Source of the DNA: Nannochloris sp. 'desiccata'
Taxonomy: Eukaryota > Chlorophyta > Trebouxiophyceae > Chlorellales > Chlorellaceae
Length of the DNA: 64,000 bases
Direction: 5' to 3'
NCBI GenBank assembly: GCA_019044685.2
Contig: JAGTXX020000006.1
Span: 806,001-870,000, forward strand
Position numbers and translations under genes: made by a program
Shown here: piece by piece, positions 56,714-64,000 of the stretch
Layout of the letters: each line of letters begins with the position of its first letter
How positions within the stretch are numbered: the stretch's first letter is position 1
Notes under the pieces: generated by a model
Seen by the model: only the letters and a program-made list of their open reading frames with translations
Database searches by the model: none
What the model was told of the DNA's origin: nothing

Positions 56714-58999
56714 TTACCCTCGCTGTTGGTACTGCCGAGTGGTCTGTAAAATCCATCTCCCTTGACCAGTAGCTTCCAACACATGCGTATGATGAGCCAA
56801 CAGCTCTTTTTTATGGCCAATAGAAATATAGCAAGAACAGGCACTTTGCAATGCGGCATATAATCTATTTTCAGTACTACTGTCTACCCCACTTGTCGAT
56901 TCATCCAAGAAGGCTACAGAAGGACGTCTTCTTAGTAACCGTAAGAATGCAACACGCTGTTGTTCGCCTAAAGAAAGCATATGTGACCAGTCACATTCAG
57001 AATCCAATCCTCCGACTCTATCCAGTAAATCTGGAAGACAGGCGGTAATTAACAAATCTTTCAGATTTGCAGCTTCTGTGTACGTGCGTACAGGTTCATC
57101 TGGAAAACAGAGCTGTTGACGGAGGGTCCCCAATGGCATGTAAGGTTTTTGAGGTAAGAAGAATAGGTCCGAGGGAGGTGGGGTTGCGATAAGGCCGGAT
57201 CCAGTACTCCACAACCCTGCCACGGCTCTCATTAAAGAAGACTTTCCCACTCCAGAGGGTCCTACGATCAATAGAGAGTCGCCTGGAGATAATTTAAAAC
57301 TTAAATCTGTGCAGATAATCTTCTCTCCGTGTGGAGTTGTCAAATGCAAGCTCTGAATCTCTAAACAACTGGGAGTGGTATCGTCTTTTTCTTTTTCTTT
57401 ACTGCCGGCCCCGGCGTCTTCAATAGTGTTGCTGCCATTTGATTTCTCTTTACTACTACTGCTTCTATTGAAACTAGTACTACTTGTTCTACTATTAAAA
57501 CTAGTACTAATGATTCTACTGGTAGTACTGGTTCTTTGCACTCCTCCGCCACGTGGATCAGGTGCTACAGCAGTCATCAAGGCATCTAAACGCTCAGTTT
57601 CAGCAGCGAGGTTACTCACCTGAGCCAAGTGCGTGATAACATATGATAACGCGCCTTCAATTTTACTAAAGGCAAATCCTACTTGAACGATAGTTCCAAA
57701 TCGTACTTCCCCGGCAAAATATCGTGGAGCCATGAGTAAGGACGGTATTAAAATCGTTGCGTAGCTATATATATTTTGCCATAAACTTAACCACGCGTGG
57801 ATTAAAATTTGTCGACGGGTGACAGAAACTGCAGTGCCTAATCGACCAGCTGCAATTCTCGATTCCCTTCCATCTGCTCCATAGAAAGCGACACTTTCCG
57901 CGTTTTCACGTACACGAACAAGATCAAACCTCAAGTCTGCTTCTTTCTCTAAAACGTGGAAAGCGAGGGCTGTGAGCGGCTTGCCAAACACCCTTGCTGT
58001 TACAATCGTGCCCAGTGCTGCATAAGCTAAGAGAAAGCCTACGAGACCAGGAGCGAGTGTAGCTAACAATCCTGAAAACGCGACACAATAAAATATCTGT
58101 CTCAGGATGCCCACTGCTAAAATAACCGAAGAGGAAGTAAACGAACGCACATCTTCACAAATTCGCTGATCAGGATTGTCTATAGCTTTACTATCCATTT
58201 TTAATCGAAAATACGCTAAATCATTAAAGTAGGAGGAAATTAGCCTACTTGCCATCCATGACCTCCATTCGATCGAGATCCTGGAGTCTATGTACTCGTT
58301 TAGAGCGAATAAAGGGGCGGCAAAAATGATGATACCGACAAAACTCCAGACGGCGCTATAGAATTCGGCTGATTCTTTTTCGCTGAGGGCAGAATTGAAG
58401 GCTGATTGGACGGAACTGATTTTGAGGAGAAGGAGGGTGGTAAGGATAGACATGAAGATAGAGGCACCGGCATATGCACGGGCTTTGTTACGTTCTTCTC
58501 CTGCAGTGAAGCGGTTGCATTGACGTCAGAGGGTGAAGGTCTGGATTTAATCAACTGACTTATTTCACAGGAAAGTGCTTGAAGAGAATACAATTTCAAG
58601 AAGTTTAGCATCTTTAGTACTGGGGTTTATATATCTAATACTTAGTTTCACAAAAAGTACTGACAGCATCAGAATTTTTTGGCGTTTTTGTTTGGCGTTT
58701 TAGTTTTCTGGTGTTTTACCTGTAAACCACAGCCTACTCACAGCCCACCATTTCTTCGCTGCTGGGAGGATTGCTATGTGACCTTGAAGAGAGACAGCAG
58801 ATAAGTCAGATGACGATGGTGAAGATGTAGAGAGAGCAGATGCCGAGATCGATGAGGCTGTCTTATGAATCTCGACAACATGATCAGGTCTTGAGGAGCC
58901 CACAAGGGGATCCTCCTCCCCATCGGCAATACCCATCTTAAGAAATAACCCGAGGTTGCTTAGAACGCCCCACCTTGATCCAAAAGGCAAAGAAAACAT
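56714..58999 (-). CDS. ABC transporter, ABCD2-like (YddA/SbmA type), probably plastid envelope
   Basis: Exons 58999..58720 and 58500..56714 (TTTACAG/gtaaaa, ctgcag) give 688 residues; the junction reads RLWFTG-EERNKARAYAGASI. The family includes peroxisomal fatty acyl-CoA exporters and the bacterial YddA/SbmA group. The membrane part has the typical EWRSWMASRLISSYF, AYFRLK, NPDQRICEDVRSFT and an EEA-like loop (YGADGRESRI). The nucleotide-binding domain carries Walker A GPSGVGKSSLMRAVAGLW, Q-loop FFLPQKPYMPLGTLRQQL, signature LSLGEQQRVAFLRLL and Walker B PSVAFLDESTSGVD. It is a half-transporter that must dimerise. Starts at 58999 or 58936 are both possible. The N-terminal Ser-rich 90 residues suggest a plastid target, as in Arabidopsis ABCD2. 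The substrate is not known. A Ser/Thr/Asn repeat region (about 57400-57540) separates the two domains. Confidence 0.9.
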
Positions 59000-59122
59000 T
59001 TCTTGCCAAAAAAAAGATAAAACGAATAAATTCGTCTGAATCTTGCTTTAAGTCGCATAAATTTTATCATTGTACCTATCGTATGCAGTATATAATTCAA
59101 TTTAAGACCACTAATAAACGCG
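59000..59122. promoter_or_regulatory. Compact divergent promoter, ABC transporter / CPP1-like gene
   Basis: 123 bp between two divergent start codons, both encoding probable plastid proteins. Shared control is likely if the transporter starts at 58999. Confidence 0.5.
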
Positions 59123-59982
59123 ATGCAGACGATGAACTTGCAATCTTTCCGGGGTGTTCGATTGGCACCTCAGCAGCGCCTGCCAGTCAGGAGAGCTGTA
59201 TCTCACCGCTGTGTTGTGAGAGCAGCTATGGCAGGCGGTGCCGCTGGTGAGGATCCCTATCAGGTCAGTTTCCCTTGCATTTCAGATACCCATCATTGCC
59301 GTCTCCCCATGTCCCGGCTAGCGTCTAAATATTTTCTCTTCTTTCTCAGGTCCTTGGCATCCCTAGAAACGCCGATTATAATGCCATTCAGCGCGCATAT
59401 AGAAAGAAAGTTGTCGAGGCAGTTGGTAATGACGCAGAAAAACTCCGTATCGAGGCAGCTCATTCTTCAATTATGATGTCTGCGCTCACTTCACGCCTTC
59501 AAGGCAACACGTCGGTTGATAAAAACGTGCTCTACGCTGATCGCGCCAGATTCTTCCCTTGGCGCCCCCGTTTGTTCTTCGCTGAGAAGAATGTCATTAT
59601 CTACGCTGGTGTAGCTCAGGCTGTGTTACTGGCTTGGGCGCTCTTATCCCCCGCCACAGCCGGCACCCAACCTGTCGTTTGGTCTGCCATTGCCGGAGCT
59701 GTCGCCAATATTTTCAAACAAAATCGCATCAATCCTCCTCCTGCACGCGGCATGGAAATGAGCGCTGAAGAGAGAAGTCAAGGCGGTAAGAATATTATGA
59801 GAGGCGCTTTCCTAGCCTTCTTAGCTACATTTGGAGGGTGCTTTGCGTTTTATACCGCCCCCGACGCCATCGCATCTGCTCTTGGTCGGGTCTTACCATT
59901 ATGGTTCTATGAGGGGCAAGCGATGTTGCTGGCTATCGGATCTTGTTTGGTCAACTGGGCAGTTACCGCTGCGTATCGTTAA
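59123..59982 (+). CDS. CPP1/CDF1-like plastid chaperone-like membrane protein
   Basis: Exons 59123..59263 and 59350..59982 (TATCAG/gtcagt, ctcag) give 257 residues. After a basic transit-like region (MQTMNLQSFRGVRL.. VRAAMAGG) comes a degenerate J-like segment, DPYQVLGIPRNADYNAIQRA with YRKKVVEAV, without the HPD tripeptide. The C-terminal half has three to four hydrophobic segments (VIIYAGVAQAVLLAWALLS, FLAFLATFGGCFAFY, AMLLAIGSCLVNWAV). This is the architecture of Arabidopsis CPP1 (also called CDF1), which stabilises protochlorophyllide oxidoreductase and acts in plastid protein biogenesis. Missing HPD is normal for the family, so it should not stimulate Hsp70. Confidence 0.9.
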
Positions 59983-60243
59983 TAGGGGATTGATTACATC
60001 AGAGTAGTATTCGACACATTTCGTAGTTGTTTTGCTTAGTTGTTTAGAGTCGACAGTTGCATTTATAAAAGATATATTTATCAACACCGAATGATTTGAA
60101 TTTGCATGTAAAAGAAACCTTTATTAATCGACGAAGCTAATGTACATAATAGCAGATAGGATTCAATTCTATAATTGACTTGTCTAATCATTCATCATTC
60201 ATTAAACAAATTTCAACAGAAAAAACTGTTGTTTTCTTATCTC
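59983..60243. other. Tail-to-tail intergenic region
   Basis: 261 bp between convergent stop codons, AT-rich. No feature. Confidence 0.35.
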
Positions 60244-62085
60244 CTACCAACCGCGCTCTTCTTGTTTCCTTGGAGCCGCGCCAACATCCAGCGGGTTGGC
60301 ACCACGACTGGGACGAGTGCTTTTGGGTGCAGGCATCCATGCTCTATCATCTAAATCCCTCTCTGAAGCCCTACGTTCCAATTTCCGTTCCCACACGTCA
60401 GCTTCAACGTCAATAGGTTGCTCTTCGACATCTTTATCAGATCTAAACACAGCATTTTCTTTGCTAACTAGATTTTGCTGAGCTAAAACCCCTGCTGATG
60501 CCATTTTCTTTAAAAGATCCGGCGAAGGGTTGGTCAACTGCCTTTGTGCAGCAATCTTGGCTTCATTTCTATAGGTAATTGCTTGATTGCGCCCTTGGTA
60601 GAGGACCCATCGTACAGCAGGAATAATAAAGAAGGAAATCGCATAAACCTGTAAGTAAGGCATAGTCCCAAACACCCAACCAAGGCCGTTCATCGCAAGA
60701 GCATACGCATTTGCAGGGGTAGTTAACGCAGTAGAAAGCCACAAAACACCCACTAAGTTTGCTACTCCCAGTGCTACAACACTACCTAATTGCCCACCAG
60801 TTACTCCTGTCAGGTTCCAAGAAGATTCAAGTACTTCTTCAGCAGCAGCATTGGACACAGCTGACGGGAAGTTGTCCTTGTTCTTTTTTAAATTAAACCA
60901 TTCTTTCTGTTTGCGCACATCTGCTGTCGTCTGTAATGCGGGGAATACGTACACAATGCGACCCTCTGCATCGACTTCAGGGTTGCCTTTGAAGCGAGTC
61001 AGAGCTGGTAAGACATACGACTCATCAACGACGACTTCTGATGATCGATTTTTATTCTTAGAGCTGCCTCTGATTTGATCTATATTCACGTCCATAAATG
61101 GCGCCAATTGCTCTGCAGTAACAACACCACCTTTTGAAGCTATAAATTTACCTACGATCTCCCATTTCTTCTCTTCATAAGCGATATTTGGGTCCCCGTC
61201 GCCAAACACAAAAGAAAATACAGCCTCTACAAAGTTCCAAGAATTACGCTGTTCTCCTCTAAACATGGCCATTCTACGACGACGGTAATAGTACGGATCG
61301 TAGAAAAACAAGTAATCAGTTAGGTTAAACAAAGCCCTGGTGCCGGAGTAGTTGAAACTAATTCCACCACCACCGCCACCAGAACGCCCACGCCCTCGAT
61401 CATCTCTTGAGGACGATGCAATCACCAATAATGCTGTAGTAACAATGGCTATGGATGAAATAAGTGCAGTGCCATATAATACACGTATTAAATACCCTGA
61501 AATTTCATTTGTAGCAGCTAAAAAGGATTCTAATCGCGTTTTTAAAGATCTATTTCGGATAGCACCCTGAAAACCCGAGGGAAAACAATAAAGAATTTCT
61601 CCTTGATTTGAGACTGCGAGGGTGGCTAAAGAGTCAGCAGCGAGTGCTTTCAACGCCTTTTCAGCTTCAAAAATTGAGAGGCCAGAGGTAGAAGCAACGT
61701 CGCCTACTGTGACACGGTTTCCACGAGTAAGAATGGCATCTTCAGCACGACGGCGGATTTTCGAATCTAACTTGTCGCTTTCTAAACCCGGTTTTCCAGT
61801 TGCTGCGTCGCGTGCAGCGTCTATAAATGACCTTTCATCGCCTTTTTGGCTGCGTACCAATGATAAAGATCGTCCAGTAAACCTGGAGGAGGTGGTGGGT
61901 CTAGAAATTAGGAGAGAGCTTTGTAGGTTTGGAGAACGGAACCAACCACTGAGGACCTGGGGTGTTTTTGTTGCTAATGGACGGTAAGGTGAGAGCGTGA
62001 CAGGCTGCCGGATGACCTGTGCACATGTCAAAAATGATATTGGCAACGCTGCACTGCAGCCAAAAGCCGCGAGCAAGGCAGGCAT
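60244..62085 (-). CDS. At5g03900-like conserved plastid membrane protein
   Basis: 613 residues, no intron. Similar to the plant protein At5g03900 and its cyanobacterial relatives, shown by NFVEAVFSFVFGDGDPNIAY, WEIVGKFIASKGGVVTAEQL, APFMDV and AEGRIVYVFPALQTT. Plant entries carry an iron-sulphur biosynthesis label, but the role is not established. The N-terminal 110 residues look like a transit peptide. A winged-helix-like part (RVTVGDVASTSGLSIFEAEK..LAADSL) precedes a membrane helix (LYGTALISSIAIVTTALLVI) and a Gly-rich loop (GRGRSGGGGGG). A second such domain and two more membrane segments follow (VVALGVANLVGVLWLSTALT, FFIIPAVRWVLYQGRN). Photosynthetic lineages keep it, in line with a plastid role. 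Confidence 0.85.
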   Translation of the reverse strand: MPALLAAFGCSAALPISFLTCAQVIRQPVTLSPYRPLATKTPQVLSGWFRSPNLQSSLLISRPTTSSRFTGRSLSLVRSQKGDERSFIDAARDAATGKPGLESDKLDSKIRRRAEDAILTRGNRVTVGDVASTSGLSIFEAEKALKALAADSLATLAVSNQGEILYCFPSGFQGAIRNRSLKTRLESFLAATNEISGYLIRVLYGTALISSIAIVTTALLVIASSSRDDRGRGRSGGGGGGISFNYSGTRALFNLTDYLFFYDPYYYRRRRMAMFRGEQRNSWNFVEAVFSFVFGDGDPNIAYEEKKWEIVGKFIASKGGVVTAEQLAPFMDVNIDQIRGSSKNKNRSSEVVVDESYVLPALTRFKGNPEVDAEGRIVYVFPALQTTADVRKQKEWFNLKKNKDNFPSAVSNAAAEEVLESSWNLTGVTGGQLGSVVALGVANLVGVLWLSTALTTPANAYALAMNGLGWVFGTMPYLQVYAISFFIIPAVRWVLYQGRNQAITYRNEAKIAAQRQLTNPSPDLLKKMASAGVLAQQNLVSKENAVFRSDKDVEEQPIDVEADVWERKLERRASERDLDDRAWMPAPKSTRPSRGANPLDVGAAPRKQEERGW

Positions 62086-62492
62086 GAGCCTTCGAATTTA
62101 GACCTCTGGAAGAATTGATCAGTGCGTAGTAGAGGTCTGCAGGGTTGATTCTACTAAAATTTGATACAGTAGAAGTATACCGACAACAAAATGTTTTCGT
62201 TTGCTTTCTACGCCGTTGGGGAGAACCCTTCTATATTACTATTAGCAGCTTCGGACAAATTCATCGTTTCTTCTGTTCCTCCTTGCATGCTATATATACA
62301 GGCCAAATTGTATATTTAAGCACACTTACTTCAGTTACTTCAGTTGGGTATTTTCTAATATATCATTACAGGCCAACCAAAGGGAACCGCATAACACATG
62401 CATACACAGATTCCAAAGATTACTTTATTCAATTAAGCTTTAGGCCCTCTGCGCTTATACCTAGTATTGGGTGCACCCCATTTTCCTTCATA
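62086..62492. promoter_or_regulatory. Divergent region, At5g03900-like gene / LSG1
   Basis: 407 bp between divergent starts, carrying both promoters. TATATATACAGG (62290-62301) and a duplicated CTTACTTCAGTTACTTCAGTT are visible; no function is assigned. Confidence 0.4.
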
Positions 62493-64000
62493 ATGGGAAA
62501 GCACAATGGAAAATCCCGCAAAAACGGCTTGGCTGTTGGCGGCGCTCTAGTGAACAAAGCTCGCAAAGACGGCCGAACTGGCTCTCCTGCCTCTTACCTC
62601 TACACTACAGAAAACGGCCCTAAGAACAACATGCAAAGTATCATTGAAAATAATGATTTAGAAGAAATGCTCAGTATGGCCGAGCTTGCTGAACGTGATT
62701 TTGCTGCTGAAAGAACTCAAGTTGTCGTCGTCAGCACGGGTGCAGTCCAAGGACGTGACGCTGAGCGTGCTGCAGCTGACCGCGCTGAAGCAGAGTCCCG
62801 CCATCGCCATCGATTAGTAATCCCTCGTCGTCCAGGGTGGTCTCTTACCACCACCCCTGATGAACTCCATGCTCAAGAACGAAGCTCATTTCTCGATTGG
62901 AGAAGAGATCTTGCCGCACTCGAGTCGGATGAAAGATTAATTTTAACCCCCTTTGAGAAAAATTTAGAAGTTTGGCGACAATTGTGGCGTGTAGTAGAAC
63001 GTTCTGATTTTGTAGTACAAGTTGTCGATGCACGTGATCCTCTGACGTACAGATCCGAAGATTTAGAACTGTACTGCCGAGAAGTCCACGATGCAAAAAG
63101 ATCAATGTTGTTATTAAATAAAGCGGATTTATTGCCAGAGAAGCTGAGATCTGCGTGGGCGGATTATTTTGATGAACAGGGGGTGAAGTATGCCTTTTGG
63201 TCGGCGAAACAAGCAGCCGAAAATGAGGCAGACAGTGATGAGGACGACCCTATTAATATTCATTACAACGGCAGTAGCAGAGAAACAGAAGCAAGTCGTG
63301 GGAGTGTATCAGATCCTAGAGCTCGTCTTTTAAGTGCTGATGAACTTCTCGACGTGTTACTAGAAGAAGCGCGCAATGCTGTGGCTGAAGCAGAGCAAAT
63401 TGGCCTTCCTCGTACCAGTCGAGGCGATCGTTTTGTCGTTGGTCTTACTGGCTACCCAAATGTAGGTAAATCCTCAACAATTAACGCGCTCTTCGGCTCC
63501 AAAAAGACTGCAGTCGCTGCCACACCTGGTAAAACCAAACATTTTCAAACATTAAACGTCTCAGACGTGTTATGTCTCTGTGACTGTCCTGGTCTCGTCA
63601 TGCCTCAATTTGCACATAGCAAAGCTGAGATGGTTGCAGCTGGTGTTATCCCCATTGATAGGTTGACAGATGTCCGTGCCCCTATTAGTACAATTGCTTT
63701 ACGGGTATCACGTGCTCAATTTGAACGTGTTTATGCCATGAAATTGCCGGTTCCAGGTGCTGATGAGGATCCAGACAGAGCACCCACAGCAGCAGAATTA
63801 TTGCGCGCGCTAGGTATTTCTCGTGGTTGGGTTGCTTCATCAGGTTTACCAGATGAGACGAAGTGTGGGCGTAGAATCTTGAAAGATTATGTGGATGGTA
63901 AGATATTAGCGTGTAAGCCGCCACCGGGGGCGTCGGATGAGATCTTGCAATTAGTGGAAGGGATTGCAGGTAGACGTAGTGCAGCTATATCAGCAGCTGC
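62493..64000 (+). CDS. LSG1: LSG1 large-subunit GTPase, 3' end outside window
   Basis: Cytoplasmic GTPase that releases the export adaptor NMD3 from the 60S subunit in late ribosome maturation. 502 full codons lie in the window with no intron so far. The start MGKHNGKSRKNGLAVGGALV is typical of LSG1. The GTPase motifs are in the circularly permuted order of the YlqF/HSR1 class: LLNKADLLP (G4), a G5-like WSAK, then GYPNVGKSSTINALFG (G1), TPGKTKHFQT (G2) and DCPGLVMP (G3). The domain before them, VWRQLWRVVERSDFVVQVVD with ARDPLTYRSEDLE, is also diagnostic. A Glu/Asp-rich insert lies between G5 and G1. Confidence 0.95.
   Translation, partial: MGKHNGKSRKNGLAVGGALVNKARKDGRTGSPASYLYTTENGPKNNMQSIIENNDLEEMLSMAELAERDFAAERTQVVVVSTGAVQGRDAERAAADRAEAESRHRHRLVIPRRPGWSLTTTPDELHAQERSSFLDWRRDLAALESDERLILTPFEKNLEVWRQLWRVVERSDFVVQVVDARDPLTYRSEDLELYCREVHDAKRSMLLLNKADLLPEKLRSAWADYFDEQGVKYAFWSAKQAAENEADSDEDDPINIHYNGSSRETEASRGSVSDPRARLLSADELLDVLLEEARNAVAEAEQIGLPRTSRGDRFVVGLTGYPNVGKSSTINALFGSKKTAVAATPGKTKHFQTLNVSDVLCLCDCPGLVMPQFAHSKAEMVAAGVIPIDRLTDVRAPISTIALRVSRAQFERVYAMKLPVPGADEDPDRAPTAAELLRALGISRGWVASSGLPDETKCGRRILKDYVDGKILACKPPPGASDEILQLVEGIAGRRSAAISAA

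Overview
The window is nuclear DNA of a photosynthetic eukaryote, most likely a microalga with a primary plastid. Genes occur on both strands, with few and short introns (about 90 to 450 nt, GT-AG with one apparent GC-AG), and several products have plastid-type N-termini (acetylglutamate kinase, CPP1-like protein, At5g03900-like protein, ABCD2-like transporter, DUF1997 protein, transaldolase-like protein). A myosin resembling class VIII, a permuted-domain Penelope-like retroelement and a short TTTAGGG tract lean towards the green lineage. Several plastid-type N-termini carry an early phenylalanine, as in glaucophytes and red algae, so the lineage stays open.

Layout. 1-9.7 kb: a VTC4-type polyphosphate polymerase (runs off the left edge), a SpoU-type RNA methyltransferase, a 1220-residue low-complexity protein, and a DUF1997 plastid protein. 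10-12 kb: a secreted PAN/FN3 protein bracketed by two 215-bp direct repeats. 12.3-15.4 kb: acetylglutamate kinase, a 760-bp hAT-type non-autonomous element carrying what looks like a captured, spliceable gene fragment, and a small unrecognised gene. 16.4-22.3 kb: a retroelement island with a solo terminal repeat and a complete 5-kb Penelope-like element (N-terminal GIY-YIG plus reverse transcriptase), each inside its own target-site duplication. 22.4-30.2 kb: UTP10/HEATR1, with a (TTCTC)n tract at one 3' splice site. 30.6-44.4 kb: dense housekeeping genes (myosin, zinc-finger protein, transaldolase-like protein, TPR protein, RNase H2C, TMEM222/RTE1, UBA2). 44.6-50.5 kb: an accessory cluster of PAN/Apple proteins (three intact, one pseudogene, one decayed tail) mixed with hAT debris. 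51.4-64 kb: a coiled-coil charged protein, AMMECR1, an ankyrin-kinase, an ABCD2-like transporter, the CPP1-like and At5g03900-like plastid proteins, and LSG1 (runs off the right edge).

The housekeeping genes act in separate pathways: ribosome biogenesis (UTP10, LSG1, possibly the SpoU enzyme), SUMOylation (UBA2), polyphosphate storage (VTC), arginine synthesis (NAGK) and plastid biogenesis. They do not form an operon-like unit. Close head-to-head pairs (TPR/RNase H2C, AMMECR1/kinase, UTP10/myosin) probably share promoters. The most unusual content is the mobile DNA, the PAN/FN3 family with its conserved exon layout, and a transaldolase-fold protein without the Schiff-base lysine. All exon models were made by reading splice sites and protein similarity by eye.
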